From Glandiceps talaboti (taxonomy: Eukaryota > Hemichordata > Enteropneusta > Spengelidae): a stretch of DNA of 64,000 nt. Made by a program: the position numbers and the translations under genes. Position 1 is the first letter of the stretch. Every line of letters starts with the position of its first letter. The notes beneath the pieces are model-generated. The model was not told the DNA's origin. It was given only the letters and a program-made list of their open reading frames with translations, and made no database searches. Shown in pieces: positions 39,510 to 53,249 of the stretch. The DNA is taken from NCBI RefSeq assembly GCF_964340395.1, contig NC_135570.1, positions 10,707,822 through 10,771,821 on the forward strand, written 5' to 3'.

Positions 39510-42500
39510 CTGTGAATAGAAACAAACATAGCATGGTATAAAGTTGCCAGAACATGGGATACTAACATTGGGCTTTTTAGGCTTTACGTATTGGAGTGGG
39601 GTGGTAAAATCTAATGTAGTCTGAGAAAACATGAAAAAATATTACCATTTAAATGTGTGAGAATATATCACATGAACTATACAAAATAAGCATACTCCCT
39701 AACTTTTAACAATTTACCAGGTTACCCAAATCTTAGCAAACATAGAATGTATTTTGCAGTGATTGAAAACTTAAAATTGAGAACAAAAGAATTGAAAAAT
39801 GTTTCTCATGTTATAGATCTTTGGGTGTTAATTTGTATAGTAAGTTCTCTATTCATACCTTGTACTCCTCCACAGGGTCTTGTTTCTCAATTTGTTGCTG
39901 TAAGTTGGCGATGGCTGTCTCTAAATTTTTACCAGTATACTTCCCACCAGGAACAGGCTTGATGACTTTCATTCTTTTCAACTCACTATCGCTAACAATA
40001 CCCAGTGTGTTTAGTTTGTGTCTGGGGGAGGAGTTAAGACTTTCATTATCTAGGGGTAGATCTACATCACTTGTCCAAGGACTAGATTCTCCACCACTTT
40101 CTGCACCTTGTTTCTTCTTTTGTTTTGGTACTGTGTTAGTTGTTTTGGGTTTCCCTGAGTCATCGGGTAGATCCAATCCTGCATCAAAATCACTGTCTGT
40201 TGTCTGACCAGAGCTCTGTGATTGTCGTGATACAGACGATCGAACTGATGTATTTCCACCCTGGTTGGATGTCTCGGCTACAGAGTGAATATATTTATAT
40301 ATTTTATGAATACAGTGGTAAATGGATGTAACTGAGTCATTTTGTAGGATGCATCATCTAACTTAGGGGTCCTTCATGCATCAATAAAAAAGACTAACTT
40401 AGGTAGGCTTCCATATGTACTGTTTAAAGAAGATTATATAGGTTTTCATGTGTCAGTAAGAAGACTAACTTAAGTGGGTTTTCATGTGTAAATAAGACTA
40501 ACTTAAGTGGACTATCATGTGTAAATAAGACTAACTTAAGTATACCATCATGTGTAAATAAGACTAACTTAAGTGGACTATCATGTGTAAATAAGACTAA
40601 CTTAAGTATACCATCATGTGTAAATAATACTAACTTAAGTGGACTATCATGTGTAAATAAGACTAACTTAAGTATACCATCATGTGTAAATAATACTAAC
40701 TTAATTACCAGTAGGTCTTGAATCATGACCAAGGATTCTAATTACTTAAAAGTAACATTTCAACAAGCTTGTCAAACTGTCTGTTTGCTGGCTTTACTGC
40801 TAGGTGATGGCAAATGATGGTTATCCATGCAAACTAGAGAATCTCTCCACATCAGCAGACAAGGGGGCAACATTATGAACAGGGATGAGGGGGCATACCA
40901 ATTACATCATCTCTATAATCACATCATTGCCACAACGCCACCTACTGGTAAAGCCAGCAAACAGACAGTTTGACAAAGCTTGTCAACCTGAACCGGCAAA
41001 ACGTTACTCGTAAGTAATTAGAACCCTAAGGTCGTGATACAAGAACTAACTATTGCACTTTGGTTTTGTATCTTAATATTTACCTGTATTCTTTTGGTTA
41101 GATTCTTCTGTGATTGGTTGACCAATTCTACTCTGTGGTCTTGAAGGTGGTGATCTATACAAGTGAAAATAACCATGTTAAACTTGGAGAAAATATTATG
41201 CATGGTTCCAAGAATCAATAGGACAGTAAAATACAGATACTTTGGAAAGGTAAATTAGAAAAAATGCAAGCTGAAAGTGTCAAACCCTTAGCAACACTAT
41301 GGTTCTCAACATCATCACACATGGCCATGGAGAAAATTTGACCACAATCACATGGTTCACAACTGTTGTTGCTAGGCATATTTGCATATCTTGCAAGATC
41401 TGCAACGAGACATAAAATCCCTTATTGCTGTAACTGAAAGCTATTAAAAACACTGCACATATACTCAATATACTAAAATATTGTAATTTTGAGTAAAACA
41501 ATCACATTTTTACTTGTAAGACACAGTTTAGTTTTCTTACCTTGATACAGCCAGTTTGACAAGTCCCTTTGTCTTACGTAGAATAGCAACTACCTTGTTG
41601 TGTGTCATACCAACTAAACTTTCACCATTTACCTGTCAATAAAATAAATTACAAATGTACCATCATTACAAGATACAGAATTAATTCACATTATTTCAAA
41701 AATAAATAATTGTGTGTTTCCGATAACATGGCCTCAGAGAATAGGGTAGGTAGGTTGTGATTTTATTTTATTTTATTTTGATCTTTTTAATTGTTTTTAT
41801 TTTTGTAAAATATTGCTTTGACCCAAGAACAAACAAAATGTCAGTCACAATACTCCATCTGTGATAGTTTGATGAAATATTTACAGACATCACTGGGGAA
41901 AGAAAACATACGTACATGAAGGTCAAGAAGACAAAGGAGTTCTCATGCACAAAACTGTGCTTGAAAAAGGTGAGTATCAGGTAAGAATGTAACTTAGGTT
42001 GTTGATTGGTGGTATTCGTAAGGACGTGTATGTGGTGGCTGTGTTGAAATGAGTCATAGAATCACATCTATGTGAGAAGGGTTACTCTAACCACATTCAA
42101 CCTTTCTGACTGTATGTGTATTTGAACTGCACTGTACATGTACAGTATTAGTATTTATACCATGCATAAACCAAAAATATGGTATTTATACCTTGGTCAT
42201 AATGCACGTCTAAGTCACAACAATATGTATCTACATCACTGGTTCTGCTGTATTCACAATGAGTCAAAACATTCAAAATTGCCATAACTTTCCCAGATTT
42301 TTATGTGATATTACAGGGGTTGGTATAATTATGTTATTCTCCAATATTTTGAAAATCCTCATGACCTAAGGGTTTTTGTCTAGTGACGCCATGACTCATA
42401 GGGACAAAGACACCTTAGGTCACTCACATTTTCCTTGGCTGAACCAAGAAAAAATTGGGGAATAACACCCAACTGTAGTGTATGTTTCCTTATATTAACA

Positions 42501-45500
42501 GAACATCAATATCCACTAACTTCCTTAAATTCACAGTAAAAGCATATAAAATAATTTTACCTGTAAAAGTCTGTCACCAACTTTGAGTCGTCCATCATCT
42601 GCAGCAACACTGTCTGGTGTTACAGTTTTAATAAAAACACCGGTCATTCCACTTTTTTCTCCTCCAATCAAACTAAATCCTAAGCCGCCACTCTCTGGTT
42701 TTTCTAGTTCTAGTTTTATTACACCAACCTGTAAGACAAGCATCATAAGATCACTGAAAGTTCCAACAGTTTGCCATGATTGTTGAATTTGATGACTTGC
42801 CAGGCTATCACACTAATGGATGCCATCTGGTGAGGCTACAGCAATGTGTTCCATCTATTTGTCTACAGCCATTTTTCTGTTTCAAACTTGGTACAATGGT
42901 GAGATACTATAGTGGGTGTATGTGTAGATTTTTTTTTTTTTTTTTTGGTGAGTAACCATATTTTGCTGAAAAGTGGATGTTTCGACCATAATTTGTGCAA
43001 TATTTAGAACTTATAATTACACAAATCTTGTCCTTTCTGATAACATCTCCATGACTTTGAATCAATGAAATATTTTTAACAACTTGTCAAAATCAAATAT
43101 CTCCAAAGGCAATCTACAAATCATGTTACATGTACATATATTGCACACACATCTTGGCAATATGTATGGATAACAATCCAAAATAGAAAAATTACCTCAG
43201 CTGGACTTGGACTCCTAGCTAATCTATTCTCAACTTTAGTTTGCTGTTCTGCTGCTTTACTTTGTATAGGTTGCCTAGCAACTGCCTCCTCTTCACTCTC
43301 AGTAGAGACTTGCTCGGTGACACCTTTTCCTCTTCCATATTGTTTACTACTAATGACATTTTTATCACTGGTTTCAAATGCAGCTATCATACTTTGTACA
43401 TTTGCTTTGATGTCATCTTCATCATCTTCTTCATCATCTTCACTATCTGATGGAGATGATATGTCACCCACATCAATGTCCGAATCTCCTCCAGCTTTGG
43501 GCTGATGTTCAGGAGATGAGAAACTGTCCTGGGTTCTGACATATGGTGTTGGTTGCCGTGGTTGCGGACTGATGAGAGGTGATGTAGTACTGCTTGGACT
43601 TGTTGGTATAGATGCTGTAGGTGACTGAAGCTGAACAGGTTGGCCAGCTCTAAAATGATGAAAAACATTTTTTGTACTAACTTTATTTTGGAGTCTTTGT
43701 CGTAACTTTTACTTTGTTCACATTTTCACATTTTTCAGATATGATTAAAAAAACAAACTCTTTATGAAATTTTCTTGCATGAAGTGAGTGTTGTATATAA
43801 ATGTAGTGTTGTAGCAACTTTTTTTTTGGTATTCTGTGATTTTTATTAAGTGCACAAAGATTAATGTATATGTTGTCGCCAAGCTTTGTATTTCAGATTT
43901 CCATCGACAGGAAAAGAGTAAAAAATAGAGTTATTCATAAATGAGTAGTTTAAATATGTTATCAAGACAGTCCACTTCTGTAGGAAAGGAAGCCGTTCTT
44001 GATTTTTTCATTGCAATAAAGTTTTCACACTGATAAACTCTTTTAACAAGTGTGTGTAAATTAATCCCAAATATCGTTCACCAAGAAATGATGTCAATGA
44101 CCTGACTACAAGGGAGTGCAAGCTAGGAGTGAAAGACGACTCCTCTTTTGTAAAGAGATGATTAACTTGTTGTATAATTGTAACTTTTACAAATTAAAAC
44201 ATCAAGTATGTTGATGAGCAATGTTGTTTTTGTTGGTAGACTTGTTAATTCTTAACTACTATGTTAGACGTACCTGATGAGTTGAAGTCTAACTTCTGGA
44301 TCAGCATCATCCAATACTTGCATAGCTTGTCCTAGAGTAGTTCCTTTCACGACGTGCCCATTGATGGAATACACCTCATCACCACTCTGTACGTTACCGT
44401 TATTGTACGCAGGTGATCCGTTAATGACCTCGTCAACTAAGATCCTGCCACTACTAGCAGTAAGACTCATACCAAGATGACCTACTCGACTACGTTTAAT
44501 GGCGATCACTGGAAGGTCTGGTTTGGGTTTGTGAATGGGTGACTCATAGGGACGAATAGCAATGATGTGAACTTCTTGAGGAGTTGTACGTAGGTACGAG
44601 ACTGCTTCAAAATGACTCATGGAAGTCATATCACGACCATTGACCTGAACAGATACAAACACATCATGTTTTTATAAATAACATCTCAAATATATACGTA
44701 AGTGTTCACAAAGTACAGAATCACTGCTGACAAGGGTTAAATCTCTCATGATGATCCTTCCATGTTAAAAGTATGACATTCCATGTAATCTCTGCAAGTC
44801 TTACCTTAACAAGTTTGTCACCTTTCCTAAGTCTACCATCAGACTTAGCTGGATCCTGTACAATACCCTTGATGTAGCAACCACCAGAATCTGAACCACC
44901 AGCGACGGTAAAACCAAGACCACCTCTCTCAGGTTTGATCAGTGTAACTTCTATAGTCTCCTGTAATATAAACACAAGAAAAACGACTATTACATATGTA
45001 CCAGATATTACTTGCACCATTGCGCATGCATACTGGTGGTTTTTGCACTGCAGTACGATACCAAAAACATTATTGTATATGAATGATAGGCAAATGAAGA
45101 CGTGGTCGTTTATTGTTAGTCTGGATGCCAACTGTGGTTTCTAACCACAGTCTGGTCAAAGTTCCTTGATCAGCAAATTTCCAAACAATGATGATCTTGG
45201 TTGTAATATGTACAATATTTGTTTACAGTTTTTGAAAAAATGCTTTAGTGACAGTTGATGTTAATTATAATAATAATATGTTTATTATCACTACAGGCCA
45301 CAGGCCTACGTGACCAAAAAATAATATAATACATCAAGCAGAAAGAGTGTAATGACATTAGCTGGAATAGAATTCCTCTCTTAAGTACATTGCTTTGTAT
45401 ATAAATTTACCAAGGTTTCTTAGTAATATTGCAGACTGCACATTCATTAAATTAAAAAACTTTTGACGTGTAGGAAATATCCAGTAATACTGAGGTAGTA

Positions 45501-47606
45501 AAGCTTCCCTCACTGTTTGATACAAAGGGCATACTAATAGAAAATGAAATTCATCTTCTATACCCTCTGAACATACTTCACATATTCTCTCAGTAACATC
45601 TAAGCCGCTGTGACGACCTTCCTGTATACGTAACTTATGACTCCCACATCGAATCCTCGCTAATGCATGTCTGTATCTTACATCTGAAAGCTGCAACAAA
45701 TATTTTTCTGGTTCTAATACGCTCTTGAAATTACAGTATGTATTTAAAGACTCCTTGGAGCAAACATCAGAAAACCAATTTTGCTTATAAATATCGAACA
45801 GTTGACAGTTGATGTAGATTTAGAAGGAATCACATATACACAAGATGTCTGGGTAACGTCAGACACAACAAATGGTTATTGTTGTCTGATGCCTTTATCA
45901 AGTATCATAAACATTCAAATCATTCTTACAAAAGTAATGTAACTTACCCCTGAAATAGGTATACTTTTGCTAGGAGATGGAGTTGACACTGATGAAGCTT
46001 GTGATGTTTCTATGGAAACCTGTGATGTCATAGATGTGTTATCTACAGAAGACCGTTTAGCAGAAACTGGTATTTCTGTAGATGGTGACTTGGTCATTTT
46101 GGTTGCCGTGTGAACGGGCGATATATCTGGAGTTTCTACTGCGTATGAGTCTTGAGATTTTTGGTTGCCTAGCGATGGCTGGATTTCTGCTTGAACAGTG
46201 AGAGGAGATGTGGCTGGCGTAGTATGTGCACTGTCTGAGTCTAAGTCACTTCTGGTCTGTAAAATGAAATAATAATGTTATGACAAACCATACATTGTAC
46301 ATTATGTTACAATGAAAATCATTCTACTATACTGGTGACGGTTTACTACCACAGCTGTTGTTCTAGTAGATGGATAGCAGAAGCTTTACTCTCTGTACAC
46401 AGTGGGAGTATACTTATTAACAGCATCTTGTTTATGGATTTAACTTCGTAATACACTGAAATTGAATTAGCTCACCAAATGACCTTTCATCACACCATCT
46501 TGTTTATGTTTAGACAGAAAGCTATTCATGACAAACTGTACTGAGAACATGTGTTAGTTGCAGCATGGATGTATTAGTGAGATATATCCATGGTTGCAGC
46601 TAGCCAAATTAAATATCTACACCATACTTGCCATTTTACAATCGTTTCAACCCCTCCACCCCTTAACAAAAATGTTTATATAGGTATTGCTAGATTACAT
46701 ATACATGTATTGGCTACATAGTTTGTCTCCACATTTACTATAACAAGAATACACATTGTTGAAGTTACTTACAGTAGGGATAATGTTGACTATAGATATT
46801 AGGGTGCCCACAATTAGTAAGCATCTGGTTCCTATACTCATGACTGAATGAAGTAAACTTTTAGAAAACTTCTAGTGTGTCATTTCAAGATCATACATGT
46901 AGCAGTGTCCTGGGACAGTGCAAATGATTAAAAATATCGTGAACTATGAACTGTTGTCATGATTACGAAAGAAATGGTAAAAGTAGCAGTCTAAGCTACA
47001 TGTGTCTTGACTATTGAACATAAAAGTGAGAAGGAAAACTAACATCATAGAACACTGAATCATATATTTACCCTATTTGGTAGATCTCCTGGTTGTGGTC
47101 GACACATCACCATGGTAACATCAGCTGGTGAGTTACGTAGTACACTAACCGTTTCCTACAAGACATCAAACATTGGATAGTAAGATAAAAAAAAAGTGAC
47201 AAATTTTTACCAAGAGATTTTTTTTGGAACCAAAATACAAATTCATCAGCGATTCTGTACAACTGACAATAAGTATCAACAAATCTTTGTATTTTTTGTG
47301 TATATGGCTTTCCAGACAAAACAACGATATTGAAGATCTGACTTTGTTAATGAATGTATCATACAAGTGTCATTTCTGTAAATCTCTAATTTTACTTTGT
47401 TTTTAGTTCTTGAATACCTACATTTGGGTCAATGGACTTGAGGATCAAGACACCTAACCTAGTTCCTGTCCACAGACTTGATCACTCTCTCATCAAACTA
47501 GAATAATCTTTCAACTTGCCAATATTTACATAACATCACTCAAAAAGTATGGACACACAGAGAGACAGACAATAGTATTATATTTCCTTCACATAGCAAG
47601 ATAGCC

Positions 47607-47671
<65 letters not shown>

Positions 47672-48290
47672 GTGGTACTATATTTACCTCCCCAAGCTCA
47701 TACAAGTACTAACTTTGTATATATACACTATACCAACTTTTGTTGGAATTTGTAAATAATCATACATTAACAGAAACCATTTTAGACTAGTGAGCCAGTG
47801 TATTCTGTTTATAAATTATTATTAACACCATGAATAATTTATGTCAAAAATGCATCTAAAAAAAGTAGCAACAAGTGATGTAAACTCTGTGATAGGACAA
47901 AAGTGGCCGCCATTGAAGGCACCAATGTGTAGGAGTTTGGTTACCTCCCTATACAGGAGATAACAAGAGCAGTGCTATGATAACAATTGGTACATACTTC
48001 ATGACGTAGGTTATATAGTGGTTGGTTGTTGACTTTCAGGATAACGTCACCTTCTTGGACCATACCACTATTAGCAGCAGGTTGGTTTGGAAACAGTTTC
48101 TTGATTTTAACCAGATTTAGCATTGGATCTCTATGTAGACCATGTCCACCCTGTACACTGAACCCTAGTCCACCTGCTCCTTTATTCAACTCAACTTGGT
48201 AAACATTGTCTACAAGAAAATATAATTAACTTGTATTATTATATGTAATATATATGTATAACATTGTTGAGAGAATATTCATACAACACA

Positions 48291-48343
<53 letters not shown>

Positions 48344-51300
48344 ACACACACACACACACACATACATACCCATACGCATACACATATGTGCAAATACATA
48401 TATATAGGTACACACATACATATGCACATACAGACATACACATATAACCATGAATAGTTCTTATTAATAAACTGTTGAGATGAGAAATTAAATTTTGTGA
48501 ATATCTCGATCTGCTTTTGTGCTGGACGTCATCATTTGTAGTAAATTTTCAACTTTCAGTGTAATCTAATTGCAACTCCATCATTAATCTAAGAAATTTT
48601 TTAAAACATTTACTTTTTCACAGGGATTTAGTATAACTCAACACTTTTTTGGTGAGAAATTAAATTTTCGAGACATATTTGCCTCTGCTACCATTTATTT
48701 AATAAATAACAGAATACTACGATGTTGACTACTAGTAACAAGAATTGATTACCATTCCTCAAGAAAGGATAGTTTGGCACATCTTCCAATAGTTGTGAAA
48801 CGTCTTGTCTTTGATATCTCTGTGGTTGTTGACCCCCGACTGGTGGTGTTGGTAGACTTCTTATTATACTACCTACACCTCCTGTAGGAGTTGCTCTGTA
48901 TGACTGTGATCGGATGGAAGGTTCAGGACTACTTGGTGTTGGCGTAGCAACATCATCATCATCGTCTTCGTAATCTTCATCATCTGTTGACCTAGCAACT
49001 GGTGTCAACTCTCCATCCATCACTGGAGTTGAACGACTCAATGGAGTGGGTGTGGCCCTGTCTTCCATAGATCTGATTGACTGGGTAGGCGTGGCTCTGT
49101 CTATGGATGACCTGCCAATCAATGTCGGTGTACCTCTATCTACGGAGGATCTACCAATTGAAGTGGGCGTAGCTCTGTCTTGAGATGACCCGTCAATCAA
49201 AATAGATCTATCTTGAGTGGGTGTGGCTCTATTTCCAAATGTAGGTGTATTTCTAGAATCCATTTTCCAGTCTGACATTTCATTTTGGGCAGCCCTTTCT
49301 AGTATTTCAGCTGTAGGTGTATCACTAGGTGTAGGTGGGAGTACGTTACCACTGCTTGGTGGTGTACCTCTTTCCATCAGAAGAACTGCTTCCTGGGGTG
49401 CCTGTCTTAATGTTTCCACAGCTTGTCTGTGTGTCACTCCAACTAACTCCACTCCACTAACTTTCAACACCCGGTCACCTGACAATGACATAAAATTGAG
49501 TTATTCAGTCATTTAAAAATAAATAAAAACAAAACAGTTCAAAGATCTATTCAACCATAAACATTGTTCATAACTGTTCAAATTTTGGATAAGCCCTAAG
49601 CCTGCTTTGTGTACATTTTTTGCTCTTTCGAATTTGTTTGGAAATCTGTTGAAAGTAGTCAAAAATGAATTCTGTTTGTACTTAATTCAATACTTGAAAC
49701 ACCCTTAACTTGACTGTGCTTTAAAGAGATCAAGTGACAAACCATTTAGAAAAGAAATCCATGTTTTCTGCAACTAGCAGGAGCATCAATAGGGAACTTG
49801 CAATCCAGACTGAGCATGCTCAGACGCAAAGGACTATGGGATTATCTGTGGTTATCGTAAAACCGAATCTAGAGCTACTGATAAAATTAACCTCCCACAA
49901 TCATTAGCGTCACTATGAATTGATCATTTGTGGTTACAAACAATGTATCAACACTGTTTGCAATACTAATTGATTAGTATTTATTATCACATTTCCCATG
50001 ATGCAACATTTAACATGGCGGGTTTGCAAGTTCTCTATTGTAGTATTTTAGATTCACCTGTCCTAAATGTTGATAAATGGTTTTTCAAGGATGATGTTTG
50101 GCAGTTGAATAAGAGCAGAAAGACGTCACATCTTTATATATTGCCTTTAGGGAAAGTATAGGGAAAGAATTTCAAGCATAGTCTTTCTTACCTATTTTGA
50201 TTCTTCCATCTCTTTCTGCTGCGCCATCTTCAAAGACTGACTTGACATAGATACCGCCATGTTTGACACTTGTATTGACACCCCCCTATAGAGACAAATG
50301 TATTACAGTTACCATGGCAGCAGATCAGTATTCATTTTTCTTGTTCATACATTCAGTTACTTTCTGATTTTGATTCAAAGGAAAACTGCTCTGTTAAATT
50401 GTATATGATCAAGGAAAAGCCAATCTCATTTAATACTGAAGACATTCTCTAATCAAGAAACTCAAAATTGAGATGGGTGAATTTTTGGAATGCATACTGA
50501 GCTGCAAAAAAAATTCTACTCTTCCATGCCAAGCCACAGACTTAAATAAATGTTGTTTTTAAACTTTGAAGTAAGTGAAGATATGTATCTTCATCTGTTG
50601 AGGATGGGAATTTATGGGCATTAATAATCCTATTTAGAGTGAAATCCACAGTTAACTTTTACACATTCCATGAAATCAGACCAACAGCCACACAAAGACC
50701 ACCTTTGATATGTGTACACCAAGTAAAAATAATGCGAAGTAGTAAGACTGACATGTGACTGGTACTTGTGAACAGCGCCCTCTTGAGGTTGCAGTGTTTT
50801 GCCAATAGTCAAACATGTCTGAGGTATATGACTTCTTTCTAACCTGCTGTCAACTTTACTTTATTTTTTAAAACTAAAACTTACAGTGACACTTAGTCCA
50901 AGACTGCCATTGATTTTTTCAAGATTGACTTCAAACACGTCACCAGGCTGATATGGATCATCATCATCATCACCAACAAATCGTCCTTCTCTTTCCATAT
51001 AGTCTTCCTCTTGACTGTATGAATCTCGATGTGCCTGCTCTACAACATCATTGGTTGTCATGGTAATTCTGTCTTCTATCTGTTGCTGTTCACTGCTATC
51101 AGGCATTAAGTTTTCAAAGTCTGACATTTCTGGTGTGGATATATCACTGGCGTTATCATCTTTCTCACCATCATACATCTGGACACCGTTCTGGTAACTC
51201 GGATCATTTGGTGTCTCTGAGCTATAGTCCACATAATCTTGACCGACTGGTAAATGACTGAGTTCCTCTCCATTCTCCCTGGGTGTAATGCCATTACCAG

Positions 51301-53198
51301 TTTCATTCAATCCTGCATTCATACTTCCAGCTGTTCTTTTAGGTTTCATTGGTGGCGTTTTCTTTCTTCTTGGTTGGCTTTCCACATCGTTATTTTGTTC
51401 TGCAATGACAACGGGTTCCTCTGACGACTGACTACTCCTCTGTGGTGGTAAAGCACGACCTGAAAAGAGGACAAACATATTTAGTTGACATAATCACCAC
51501 GATTATAGGAAATCCCGTTCTAGAAAGAGGGTGCCATCTTAATCACAACCTAGGAAGAAGAAAGATTTAATTGCATGAAACTAAATACCTGGGAAGAGGA
51601 TGAATACATTTCATTGGCTGAAAATAATAACCTGGGAAGAGGATGAACAAATTTCATTGGCTGATAATAATGACCTGGGAAGAGGATGAATAGATTTCAT
51701 TGGCTGAAAATAATGACCTGGGTTTGTCAACACCTGCATGCAGAGATTGAATATATTAAAGTATATATATGCATACATGGCCCAACCCACTAATCTCAAT
51801 GGAATGTCCGGTCTGAAAATGACATTAGCTAGACTGTTCGGGCAAGCCCTCACTTCGAACTTCATTCGCTTATCGAAGAAAGCCCGAACGTCTAGCAGCA
51901 AGACTATCTCATGAACAGACACATCTAAGTACTAACTTGAATTTTTTAAACAAAATGTCTTACTTTTAATAGATCTAGGCTGAGAAGCAATAATTTCCAC
52001 TACATCACCAGAATCAGCTAATCTCTCGACTGCTACTTCATGTGTAATGCCTTCTAAACTATGGCCATTGACTGAGATTAGTCGATCTCCAGGTTTCAAA
52101 TGTCCAGCCTGGTGAGCTGGTCCACCCGACATGATGGATTTCACAAATATCCCAAGATCCAGACTACGTGGATTTTGACCTCCCACGATGGTGAAACCTA
52201 ATAAAATAAAACATGAGAATGAACTGTTATAGCTACAAACTTTTTTTATAATTTGAAATATTGACGAACCTTTACTGGAAATGTTCCAATTCTACAACTT
52301 ACCTAGACCAACATTTGGGTCTCTCTGAACTTATTGAATTCTACAACTTACCTAGACCAACATTTGGGTCTCTCTGAACTTATTGAATTCTACAACTTAC
52401 CTTGACCACCGTTTGGGTCTCTCTGAACTTGTGGAATTCTAAAACTTACCTTGACCAATGTTTGGATCTCTCTGTATTTTCATTGAATTCTACAACTTAC
52501 CTAGACCAACGTTTGGATCTCTCTGTATTTTCACAATAATGATGTCTCTCTCGGGGTGTTCAGGAGATGGAAGGGCATTAAGACGTTCTTGTAATGTCTC
52601 ACTAAGTGTTTCATTTTGATTTGTTGCATACGAATCAGATACACGTGAAGTTCGGATGCTGGCATCTGAAAAATAAAGCAAGTAATAGTTCAACAATTGA
52701 CTAGGTAATCTTTACAAAGAAAATCACTTGTCAGTTATTTCAATGTTATACAACATCCTAAACATTGAAAATGAGAATGAGAAAAGTATGCTATAATTGT
52801 CTAAAAAAAAATACTTGAAAACTAGTATAAACTAAAGGAAAATTTGATATGGCTGATCAGTAAGTTACTTACCAATGACATAGGCTGGAAGACTTTGGCT
52901 TGAACTGTGCATACTTGGGGGGTCTCGAGGATCCCTAGCCATTCTAGATTCTCTCTCATGAGGCAATGCTGGAAGTGAAGGGGCATTACGTCTGATGGGT
53001 TCTCTGGGGGTCTGGGGGACACTATCATAGTGCCTGCAGTAATAAAGAGATAGACAATACTTTAAGAGTGATTCCATGAAATGTCAGTTTTTTATAAACT
53101 TCTTTGGACTAAAGATACTTTATCTTACCAAGTTTTTGACTATATTCTTTACTTAGGACTTTGAATCAAAACTAACACAGACAGACAGACAGACAAAC

Positions 53199-53249
<51 letters not shown>

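Noticed and set aside
39821-40207. Plus-strand 128-codon open frame
   Set aside because: It lies antisense to the 419-nt PTPN13 exon 40277-39859, whose minus-strand frame fits the protein; the plus frame is a shadow.
43387-43668. Second minus-strand frame (93 codons) over the acidic linker exon
   Set aside because: Only the other frame joins both neighbouring exons in phase and encodes the acidic tract.
52822-53028. Alternative minus-strand frame over exon 53033-52873
   Set aside because: The neighbouring exons end and start in phases that fit only the HYDSVPQTPREP frame.
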